Part shown: piece after piece, positions 1-4,060 of the stretch | Layout: each line of letters starts with the position of its first letter | How positions within the stretch are numbered: position 1 is the stretch's first letter | NCBI GenBank assembly: GCA_943357275.1 | Contig: CALRGL010000066.1 | Coordinates: 1-5,342 of the forward strand | Length of the DNA: 5,342 nt | Source: Candidatus Uhrbacteria bacterium RIFOXYB12_FULL_58_10 | GTDB taxonomy: Bacteria > Patescibacteriota > Patescibacteriia > UBA9934 > GWF2-40-263 | Reading direction: 5' to 3' | The notes under the pieces: generated by a model | The model's database searches: none | Told to the model about the DNA's origin: nothing | What the model saw: only the letters and a program-made list of their open reading frames with translations | Translations under genes and position numbers: made by a program

Positions 1-48
1 TGCACGGAAAATAAAAAATATCATTCGACAACTTTAACGAACAGGCAG

Positions 49-138
49 ACCAACCTTTGGTGAGAGGGAATTGCGTATACGAATTTTTCTCGGGGCGACC
101 GAGAAAAATTGTATCCGCACTTCCCTTGAGTGGTTGGT
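49..138. repeat. long nested inverted repeat; possible structured RNA
   Basis: The two halves of this segment are complementary in several blocks in the correct nested order. ACCAACC (49-55) pairs with GGTTGGT (132-138), AGGGAA (65-70) with TTCCCT (121-126), GCG with CGC, ATAC with GTAT, and AATTTTTCTCGG (82-93) pairs perfectly with CCGAGAAAAATT (99-110) around the loop GGCGA. The inner 12-bp stem alone could act as a terminator, but the outer blocks make a roughly 90-nt imperfect stem more than a terminator needs. ACCAA (49-53) can also pair locally with TTGGT (57-61), so the outer arm has two alternative partners. No promoter or product is assigned. It could be a small RNA, a palindromic repeat family or the terminator of an unseen gene to the left. 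Confidence 0.6.
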
Positions 139-163
139 GATAGGGGTGGGTTTGGTGGCCGGT

Positions 164-180
164 GGGATGGGTGGGGTGGG
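164..180 (+). other. G-quadruplex motif
   Basis: The plus strand reads GGGATGGGTGGGGTGGG: four runs of at least three guanines separated by loops of 2, 1 and 1 bases. This fits the standard intramolecular quadruplex pattern with very short loops, generally the most stable arrangement. More guanine runs lie just upstream (143-150). The motif ends one base before a perfect hairpin at 181-215. Whether it folds in the cell cannot be told from sequence. Confidence 0.7.
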
Positions 181-221
181 CGAAAATAGAGGGGTATCGA
201 GCCCCTCTATTTTCGTTTTCG
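181..221. terminator. perfect 14-bp hairpin, terminator-like
   Basis: CGAAAATAGAGGGG (181-194) is the exact reverse complement of CCCCTCTATTTTCG (202-215), with the 7-base loop TATCGAG. On the plus strand it is followed by TTTTC, giving a short uridine run, so it could terminate a transcript entering from the left of the window. The minus-strand copy has no uridine run. A smaller hairpin, GCTTTC/GAAAGC with a TTT loop, lies at 246-260. Confidence 0.55.
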
Positions 222-280
222 GGCAAAGACAAAGACAGTAGCCGTGCTTTCTTTGAAAGCTTGGTATTCGCGAGGAATGA

Positions 281-327
281 CTTTTTTTTCTCTTCTCTTC
301 TCTTCTCTTCTCTTCTTTTTTCTTTCC
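281..327. repeat. pyrimidine tract with five CTCTT pentamer units
   Basis: All 47 bases on the plus strand are pyrimidines. The core at 290-314 is five tandem CTCTT units, flanked by T runs at 282-289 and 316-321. Positions 292-315 form a perfect mirror repeat, the symmetry associated with intramolecular triplex (H-DNA). Pentamer tracts can change length by replication slippage. This one lies outside any gene I accept, so effects on reading frame are not expected. Confidence 0.85.
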
Positions 328-334
328 GGCTCCT

Positions 335-364
335 CCCCTTGTTCAAGGGGGGGGGTGGGAGGGG
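335..364 (+). other. hairpin running into G9 tract and G-rich block
   Basis: CCCCTTG (335-341) pairs with CAAGGGG (344-350) across a 2-base gap, so at least the innermost pair must open. The right arm runs into nine consecutive guanines (347-355), then T, GGG, A, GGGG. The guanines can either close the hairpin or form a quadruplex. A G9 homopolymer is also a common place for sequencing errors. No gene is associated with it. Confidence 0.55.
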
Positions 365-384
365 TCCTGTCTTAAATAGTGTAA

Positions 385-422
385 TAAAAAATCCGCCGGG
401 CTTTCTTGGGAAGCTTGGCGGA
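385..422 (-). terminator. intrinsic terminator of the 189-aa gene
   Basis: Read on the minus strand, TCCGCC (422-417) pairs with GGCGGA (397-392), with an inner GCTT/AAGC pairing, and the stem is followed directly by six thymines (391-386) and ATT. This is a textbook Rho-independent terminator, about 20 bases past the stop codon of the 189-aa minus-strand gene. Confidence 0.88.
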
Positions 423-443
423 CAGGGTGGAACATGGGTCGAT

Positions 444-1013
444 TCAATCAACGAGATCTTCGAAGTGGTCCAACAAATCAGGATTCTCATGGGTATCCGA
501 GTAAACCTGACTCGGTGGTGGGCCCATGGGGTTCTGTTGGTTTGGATCGACGATCACAGGAATGTTGTTGATTGTTCCGATCTGGCCGGAGGTGAGGTGG
601 CGATTGTTGTCGCCGATCGTGGCATACTTGTTGTCACCTTCGACTTTGTCGAGCCAGCCGTAGAAGATGTAGTTCAGCGTCACGGCCCATTCCTGGGGCG
701 AGAGTTTGATCTGAGAATTGCGACCAGCTTCTTCTTTGGTTCGCTTTGTGATCGCGTAGTACTGTTGCTGCATCCAGGCTTCATCGGTCCGACAATGTGT
801 ACTCTTTCCTCCATCCACACCATCCGAGCAACGGATGTGGAAGATCTCGCCGGTTTTGCCATCACGGAATACCGAATACCAGCCGATTCCGCGGTAGCCA
901 CCGATGGCATTGCTGTCGGGTTCGACCCCGTGTGTTCCAGAGGACTCCTTTACGGGGAAATCGAACGGATGGGCGTAGGTTCGAGACGGAAGACTTCTGA
1001 CGTCGATAGGCAT
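444..1013 (-). CDS. unrecognised 189-aa protein with acidic C-terminal tip
   Basis: I do not recognise a family. The start at 1013 (MPIDVRSLPS) is chosen because AAAGGAG (1025-1019) lies five bases upstream. An in-frame GTG at 1067 would fall inside the -10 box and before the expected transcription start. The protein is soluble, with no signal peptide or membrane segment. Residues 36-60 are rich in Gly and aromatics (YRGIGWYSVF at 40-49). Two cysteines (C62, C74) each lie close to a histidine (H59, H73), which could hint at metal binding or a disulfide. Residues 106-122 (PQEWAVTLNYIFYGWLD) look like an amphipathic helix. The tail changes to an Asn/Gln/Pro-rich stretch (157-168) and ends in an acidic, Leu-containing tip (DLLDHFEDLVD, 179-189), a layout resembling disordered linker plus protein-binding peptide. 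It is a stand-alone transcription unit with its own promoter and terminator, which supports a real gene. Function unknown. Confidence 0.85.
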   Translation of the reverse strand: MPIDVRSLPSRTYAHPFDFPVKESSGTHGVEPDSNAIGGYRGIGWYSVFRDGKTGEIFHIRCSDGVDGGKSTHCRTDEAWMQQQYYAITKRTKEEAGRNSQIKLSPQEWAVTLNYIFYGWLDKVEGDNKYATIGDNNRHLTSGQIGTINNIPVIVDPNQQNPMGPPPSQVYSDTHENPDLLDHFEDLVD

Positions 1014-1018
1014 GGAAG

Positions 1019-1025
1019 CTCCTTT
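1019..1025 (-). promoter_or_regulatory. Shine-Dalgarno that fixes the start of the 189-aa gene
   Basis: The minus strand reads AAAGGAG, then CTTCC, then ATG at 1013. The match to the anti-Shine-Dalgarno core is strong and spacing is normal, so it selects ATG 1013 over the upstream GTG in the same frame. Confidence 0.85.
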
Positions 1026-1057
1026 CGGGAGAGGTTGGGGAAATTCGACGACGTTCA

Positions 1058-1086
1058 AAAATACCACAAAAATACCCTTTTGTCAA
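1058..1086 (-). promoter_or_regulatory. sigma70-type promoter of the 189-aa gene
   Basis: On the minus strand, TTGACA (1086-1081) is separated by exactly 17 bases from TATTTT (1063-1058). The -35 box is perfect and the -10 box matches four of six positions. Transcription should start near 1051, leaving a leader of about 38 bases. The promoter lies just past the terminator of the preceding gene, so the 189-aa gene is an independent unit. Confidence 0.82.
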
Positions 1087-1098
1087 CCTTTGAGTAGC

Positions 1099-1125
1099 AA
1101 AAAAGCCCTGTTTTTAAGGCTTTTT
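1099..1125 (-). terminator. terminator overlapping the dcd-family stop codon
   Basis: On the minus strand AAAAAGCC (1125-1118 in mirrored order) pairs with GGCTTTTT (1107-1100) around a 10-base loop, and the run continues to six thymines ending at 1099. The stem begins within the TAA stop codon (1126-1124). The A-tract on the other side makes it potentially bidirectional. It separates the dcd-family gene from the promoter at 1086. Confidence 0.82.
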
Positions 1126-1780
1126 AGACTTTATATTGATTTTTGAGTTCTCCCAGTTTTCCCGCGACCAACATCTGTCTTTCCTCATCTTTATCCAGCA
1201 CGAAATTCTGTGACTGCGAGTCCGTGTATTTTGCCGCGTTCATTCCGTGCAAGTTAGCTTCCTCGGTTGTAAGTGGGGAAGTGAGTTTTTGGAAGAGGAC
1301 TTGGCAGATGCGTTCGCCTGGGTAGATACGGATGACTTGGTTTCCAGCCTCGTTTTTCATGGGGAAGATGAGGTGGCCGTTGTAGCCTGTGTCGATGATG
1401 CCAGAAAGGGAAAGGTCGATGCCTCGGCGATTGGTGGAGGTTCTTGGAAAGAGAATCGCCATGAGGTCATGTGCGTTCATTTCGATGCGTTCCAATGAAG
1501 TGCCGATCACAAATTCATTTGGAAGAAGATCAAAGTATTGGCCGGGTTTGAGTTCGATTTCATCAAACTGACCGTGATGCGTATCGATTTCATCGATGGA
1601 AACTTTGATGGCTCTTCGTCCTTGATCGTCCAAAACCCAGTTTCTTGGAATCAAAAATTTGTATCCAAGACGAAGGTCGATCGCATGAGGTTGAAGCTGG
1701 AATTTATCGATCTCTGGAGTGAAACGAATGTCGCCAGAAGTTAAAGATTCTAACAATTCTTTGCGTGTGAGAACGGACAT
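1124..1780 (-). CDS. dcd: dCTP deaminase/dUTPase-family protein, dUTPase-like active site
   Basis: This 218-aa protein belongs to the trimeric dCTP deaminase/dUTPase superfamily, which supplies dUMP for dTMP synthesis and keeps uracil out of DNA. Visible motifs in order are LQPHAIDLRLG (29-39), typical of Dcd; PRTSTNRRG (112-120), matching the Arg-Ser-Ser phosphate-binding motif with Thr for the first Ser; SGIIDTGYNG (126-135), a near-perfect dUTPase motif III with catalytic-type Asp130 and Tyr133; PGERICQVLF (154-163), the motif IV region; and AKYTDSQSQ (183-191), the Dcd-like C-terminal loop. The glutamate that activates water in dCTP deaminases (E138 in the E. coli enzyme) falls, in my by-eye alignment, at Pro140. 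I therefore infer a dUTPase or diverged phosphatase more than a deaminase. Start ATG 1780 has GAAGG four bases upstream; an in-frame GTG at 1810 lies inside the terminator stem and is rejected. No separate promoter is visible. Confidence 0.85.
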   Translation of the reverse strand: MSVLTRKELLESLTSGDIRFTPEIDKFQLQPHAIDLRLGYKFLIPRNWVLDDQGRRAIKVSIDEIDTHHGQFDEIELKPGQYFDLLPNEFVIGTSLERIEMNAHDLMAILFPRTSTNRRGIDLSLSGIIDTGYNGHLIFPMKNEAGNQVIRIYPGERICQVLFQKLTSPLTTEEANLHGMNAAKYTDSQSQNFVLDKDEERQMLVAGKLGELKNQYKV

Positions 1781-1797
1781 AGTGCCTTCAGAGTGCC

Positions 1798-1826
1798 ATA
1801 ACAAAAACACCTGCGCAAGGCAGGTG
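1798..1826 (-). terminator. intrinsic terminator after rplA / before the dcd-family gene
   Basis: On the minus strand, CACCTGC (1826-1820) and GCAGGTG (1814-1808) form a perfect 7-bp stem around CTTGC, followed by TTTTTGTTAT. It begins about nine bases past the rplA stop and ends under 20 bases before the dcd-family start codon. It should end the ribosomal-protein transcript, and any transcript of the dcd-family gene from rplA must pass it, so it may act as a partial terminator. Confidence 0.88.
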
Positions 1827-1834
1827 CATTTGGT

Positions 1835-2512
1835 TTAACCTTCTACTTTGATTCCAGGACCAACGCTTGAAGCGATGGTGATGGATTTGAGGAAGATTCC
1901 TTTTGAGGAAGAAGGTTTGAGTCGTCGGATCGCATCGATGATCGTAACGAGGTTGTCCTTCAATTGTTCGTTTGAAAATGACTTTCGGCCGAAGACTTGG
2001 TGAAGATTTCCATCTTTGTCGTTCTTAAAGCTTTGTTTACCAGCTTTTTGTTCTTCAACCATTTTCTTTACGTTCGGGCTCACGGTATCTGTCTTAGGGT
2101 TAGGCATGATTCCGCGTGGTCCCAAGATACGAGCGAGTTTTGCGAGCTTAGGCATCATGGCTGGAGTTGCAACAGCAACATCGAAGTCAATCACACCCGT
2201 AGACGCAATTTTGTCGATCATTTCTTGGTTACCAATCAAATCTGCTCCTGCTTCTTTTGCATCGGCTTCTTTTTCAGCTTCCACGAACGCGGCAACACGC
2301 TTGGTCTTACCAACTCCGTGTGGAAACGAGATTGTTCCACGGACTTGTTGGTCAGATTTTGTGGCGTCGACTCCGAGTCGAACGTGAAGTTCAATGGATT
2401 CGTCGTACTTAGCCGTTGCTGTCTTTTTAACAAGCTCGATCGCTTCGTCAATAGAATATTTCTTTGACTTATCAACGAGTTGCTTTACTCCTTCAAAACG
2501 TTTGCTGTGCAT
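1835..2512 (-). CDS. rplA: large ribosomal subunit protein L1 (uL1)
   Basis: L1 binds 23S rRNA at the mobile L1 stalk next to the E site, helps release deacylated tRNA, and in many bacteria represses its own operon by binding the mRNA. The 225-aa length is normal for bacterial L1. Recognisable stretches are YSIDEAIELVKKTATAKYDES (19-39 region), VRLGVDATKSDQQVRGT (44-60), PHGVGKTKRVAAF (64-76), the strongly conserved ILGPRGIMPNPKTDTV (129-144), and SSKGIFLKSITIASSVGPG (202-220). Start ATG 2512 fits the family N-terminus (MHSKRFEGVKQLVD), but no Shine-Dalgarno is visible; the upstream bases are ACACGCTATT. It lies 50 bases after rplK and is followed by a strong terminator instead of rplJ-rplL. 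Some CPR lineages are known to lack L1; this genome has it. Confidence 0.98.
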   Translation of the reverse strand: MHSKRFEGVKQLVDKSKKYSIDEAIELVKKTATAKYDESIELHVRLGVDATKSDQQVRGTISFPHGVGKTKRVAAFVEAEKEADAKEAGADLIGNQEMIDKIASTGVIDFDVAVATPAMMPKLAKLARILGPRGIMPNPKTDTVSPNVKKMVEEQKAGKQSFKNDKDGNLHQVFGRKSFSNEQLKDNLVTIIDAIRRLKPSSSKGIFLKSITIASSVGPGIKVEG

Positions 2513-2562
2513 AATAGCGTGTGGTTCAGGCGCCCAAATGAGCTCCCACGAATAATTATTTT

Positions 2563-2985
2563 TTATTTGATATCAACACCCATTTGACGACATGTCCCTG
2601 CAACAATCTTCATCGCCGCTTCGATATCCTTTGTGTTCAAATCTGGGAGTTTCTTTTCAGCGATCTCTCGAAGTTGTGCCTTTGTAATGCTTCCAACTTT
2701 TTCTGTGAGAGGTTTGCCAGATCCTTTTGGAATCTTGGCTGCTTTTTTGATCATGTCAGACGCAGGAGCCGTCTTTGTGATGAAGTCAAAGGTTCGGTCA
2801 TCATACACGTTGATGATGATTGGAACGATTTCGCCACGTCGATCTTGGGTCTTTGCGTTAAATTGAGACACGAATTCACCGATTGGGAGTCCGTGCTGTC
2901 CAAGAGCTGGACCAACTGGTGGAGCTGGAGTCGCCGCACCTCCAGGGATTTGAAGTTTCACCTGGGTAACAAGTTTCTTTGCCAT
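2563..2985 (-). CDS. rplK: large ribosomal subunit protein L11 (uL11)
   Basis: L11 binds the GTPase-associated region of 23S rRNA and helps form the base of the stalk where elongation factors act. The protein has 140 residues, the usual size. The N-terminal domain shows KLQIPGGAATPAPPVGPALGQ (10-30) and GLPIGEFVSQFNAKT (32-46), with the proline-rich hinge typical of the family. The C-terminal RNA-binding domain shows KIPKGSGKPLTEKVGSITKA (84-103) and AAMKIVAGTCRQMGVDI (123-139). It lies between nusG (74-base gap) and rplA (50-base gap). ATG 2985 gives the standard MAKK start, but the nearest Shine-Dalgarno-like sequence is about 20 bases upstream inside a hairpin, so initiation appears Shine-Dalgarno-independent or structurally controlled. 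Confidence 0.98.
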   Translation of the reverse strand: MAKKLVTQVKLQIPGGAATPAPPVGPALGQHGLPIGEFVSQFNAKTQDRRGEIVPIIINVYDDRTFDFITKTAPASDMIKKAAKIPKGSGKPLTEKVGSITKAQLREIAEKKLPDLNTKDIEAAMKIVAGTCRQMGVDIK

Positions 2986-2997
2986 AATAAGGTTTTT

Positions 2998-3035
2998 ACT
3001 AGATTCCTCCCGCCTTGGCGGAAAGCAACTAGATT
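2998..3035 (-). promoter_or_regulatory. rplK leader hairpin between direct repeats; possible L1 autoregulation site
   Basis: On the minus strand an 8-bp stem (CTTTCCGC with GCGGGAGG, two G-T pairs, loop CAAG, 3025-3006) is flanked by two copies of AATCTAGT at 3035-3028 and 2998-3005, spaced exactly 30 bases. The only GGAGG-like sequence before rplK is buried in the 3' arm of the stem. In E. coli and others, L1 represses the rplK-rplA unit by binding near the rplK start, so a control site is expected here. That this hairpin is the site is inference; I did not match the L1 consensus. Confidence 0.4.
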
Positions 3036-3059
3036 ATGAATAAGTGGCGAAATAATAGC

Positions 3060-3605
3060 CTAAACTTTCTGAACTTGCAAGAAATCGAGCTCGATTGGGG
3101 TTTCTCGACCAAACATGGAGACCAAAACTTTGATTTTTCCACGCTCCTCGTCGATTTCGCTGACTTTTCCTTCTTGTCCTTTGAATGGACCGTCGGTAAT
3201 GGTAACAAGCGAGTTTTTTTCAATATCGACCTTAAATTCTGGCTCAGAAACGCCCATTCGCTTTTGAAGCGCTTCGATTTCTTCCTTAGCAATCGGGGTA
3301 GGAGTGGTTCCGGTACCAATAAAACCTGTGACGTTTGGCGTGTTTCGAACAACGTACCAAGAGTCATCGGTCACAATCATTTCAACAAGCACGTAACCAG
3401 GGAAGATCTTTTCTTCGGTGGTTTTGCGCTTTCCGTTCTTGATTTTGACTTTTTTCTCTTTTGCAACGAGAACATCGAAGATTTTGTCTCCCATGTCCAT
3501 GGTTTCGATACGTTGCATCAAGTTTTGAGAAACGTTTTCTTCATACCCGGAATACGTATGAATGGCGTACCATCGACGGCCTAAATTGGCGGTTTGTTTT
3601 GCCAT
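3060..3605 (-). CDS. nusG: transcription termination/antitermination factor NusG
   Basis: NusG binds the clamp of RNA polymerase, suppresses pausing, and links transcription to Rho or the ribosome. The protein has 181 residues, the typical size. The NGN domain covers about residues 10-115 with WYAIHTYSGYE (12-22), IFPGYVLVEM (67-76) and VVRNTPNVTGFIG (85-97), all family hallmarks. The C-terminal KOW domain covers about 130-181 with ITDGPFKGQEGKV (136-148) and VSMFGRETPIELDF (162-175). The short insertion KKVKIKNGKRK (51-61) is ordinary for the NGN loop. It starts 12 bases after secE, so the two are surely co-transcribed. ATG 3605 is preceded by ATCGCCCTTTTCT, with no Shine-Dalgarno, so translational coupling to secE is likely. 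Confidence 0.98.
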   Translation of the reverse strand: MAKQTANLGRRWYAIHTYSGYEENVSQNLMQRIETMDMGDKIFDVLVAKEKKVKIKNGKRKTTEEKIFPGYVLVEMIVTDDSWYVVRNTPNVTGFIGTGTTPTPIAKEEIEALQKRMGVSEPEFKVDIEKNSLVTITDGPFKGQEGKVSEIDEERGKIKVLVSMFGRETPIELDFLQVQKV

Positions 3606-3617
3606 AGAAAAGGGCGA

Positions 3618-3842
3618 TTAGGAAGTTAGTTTGATGAGCTGTTCAAGCCCAAGATTGAAAATAAAGTCAAAAAAACTAAGAAAAACAGCAAGAAACAAAC
3701 TGATTCCAACAACAAGAACGGAGTATTTCACGGTCATGTTCTTTGAAGGCCACGTGACTTTCTTTAGTTCCTCAAATGCTTCACGAAGATAACGAACAAC
3801 CCATTGAACCGGATTTACTTTCTTTGAAGTGGATGTCTGCAT
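3618..3842 (-). CDS. secE: preprotein translocase subunit SecE
   Basis: SecE clamps SecY in the SecYEG channel of the cytoplasmic membrane and is essential for protein export. This 74-aa protein is the short, single-span form usual outside the Enterobacteria. The cytoplasmic amphipathic helix carries the signature FEELKKVTWPSK (23-34), followed by one membrane segment at about 39-65 (YSVLVVGISLFLAVFLSFF and onward). It is first in the secE-nusG-rplK-rplA operon, a widely conserved order; the frequently preceding rpmG or tRNA-Trp gene is absent, and a divergent gene lies upstream instead. ATG 3842 is preceded by AAAATAACCTTT with no Shine-Dalgarno. Confidence 0.95.
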   Translation of the reverse strand: MQTSTSKKVNPVQWVVRYLREAFEELKKVTWPSKNMTVKYSVLVVGISLFLAVFLSFFDFIFNLGLEQLIKLTS

Positions 3843-3854
3843 AAAGGTTATTTT

Positions 3855-3876
3855 AAAAGGCCCTTTGCGAGGCCTT
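3855..3876 (-). promoter_or_regulatory. secE operon leader hairpin, attenuator-like
   Basis: On the minus strand AAGGCC (3876-3871) pairs with GGCCTT (3862-3857) around TCGCAAAG and is followed by TTAAAATAA. It lies about 13 bases before the secE start. No minus-strand gene ends upstream, since the neighbour is divergent, so it is not an ordinary end-of-gene terminator. It may be a weak attenuator or a leader structure. The short uridine run makes efficient termination doubtful. Confidence 0.45.
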
Positions 3877-3884
3877 ATAAAGCA

Positions 3885-3913
3885 AACTTACACGATTTTT
3901 GTGTGTTTGGCAA
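3885..3913 (-). promoter_or_regulatory. putative promoter of the secE operon
   Basis: On the minus strand TTGCCA (3913-3908, five of six matches to the -35 consensus) is followed after 17 bases by TAAGTT (3890-3885, three of six). The -35 and spacing are good, the -10 is poor. CAAAC and GTTTG arms also flank this spacer as an inverted repeat. A promoter must lie near here because the upstream gene is divergent, but the exact boxes are uncertain. Confidence 0.4.
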
Positions 3914-3939
3914 GCGATTGTGGACAAGGATAAGAAACA

Positions 3940-3968
3940 TTGACATTTTAGCCAAATTTTGCTATTCT
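3940..3968 (+). promoter_or_regulatory. sigma70-type promoter of the 303-aa gene
   Basis: TTGACA (3940-3945) is followed by exactly 17 bases and TATTCT (3963-3968). The -35 is perfect and the -10 matches four of six. Transcription should start near 3975, leaving a leader of about 86 bases. Its -35 box is 26 bases from the putative -35 of the secE operon, so the two promoters would be back to back. Confidence 0.82.
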
Positions 3969-3978
3969 GAAGTGTTGT

Positions 3979-4035
3979 CAGATGGATTTGGGAGTGTCCC
4001 AAACGTCTGGAAATCCGTGCACAGCGGAATCTGTG
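3979..4035 (+). promoter_or_regulatory. structured 5' leader of the 303-aa gene
   Basis: Two hairpins precede the Shine-Dalgarno. TTTGGGA (3987-3993) pairs with TCCCAAA (3997-4003) around GTG, with an outer CAGA (3979-3982) / TCTG (4006-4009) pairing. CACAG (4020-4024) pairs with CTGTG (4031-4035). TCCG (4014-4017) can instead pair with CGGA (4025-4028), excluding the second hairpin. Neither has a uridine run, so they are not terminators. No known riboswitch is recognised; control of translation or mRNA stability is possible. Confidence 0.45.
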
Positions 4036-4047
4036 TGATTGTTTTGG

Positions 4048-4053
4048 AAGGAG
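4048..4053 (+). promoter_or_regulatory. Shine-Dalgarno of the 303-aa gene
   Basis: AAGGAG lies seven bases before ATG 4061, an ideal arrangement. It supports the MTAQPITSGQ start. Confidence 0.85.
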
Positions 4054-4060
4054 AACGACG

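Noticed and set aside
49..138. Integron attC site or insertion-sequence end
   Set aside because: No core site bases of the attC type, no transposase or integrase nearby and no target-site duplication were seen.
1014..1067. Upstream in-frame GTG start for the 189-aa gene
   Set aside because: It overlaps the -10 box, so it would not be in the transcript.
162..1097. Long plus-strand open frame of 311 codons across the pyrimidine tract and the 189-aa gene
   Set aside because: It is antisense to the 189-aa gene, which has its own promoter, Shine-Dalgarno and terminator. The frame also runs through low-complexity DNA and has no ribosome binding site.
1781..1810. Upstream in-frame GTG start for the dcd-family gene
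   Set aside because: The codon lies inside the stem of the rplA terminator, while ATG 1780 has a Shine-Dalgarno and matches the family's usual N-terminus.
3036..3584. Plus-strand open frame opposite nusG
   Set aside because: It is the complement of a clear nusG, and its translation is the Phe/Asn-rich type expected from antisense reading.
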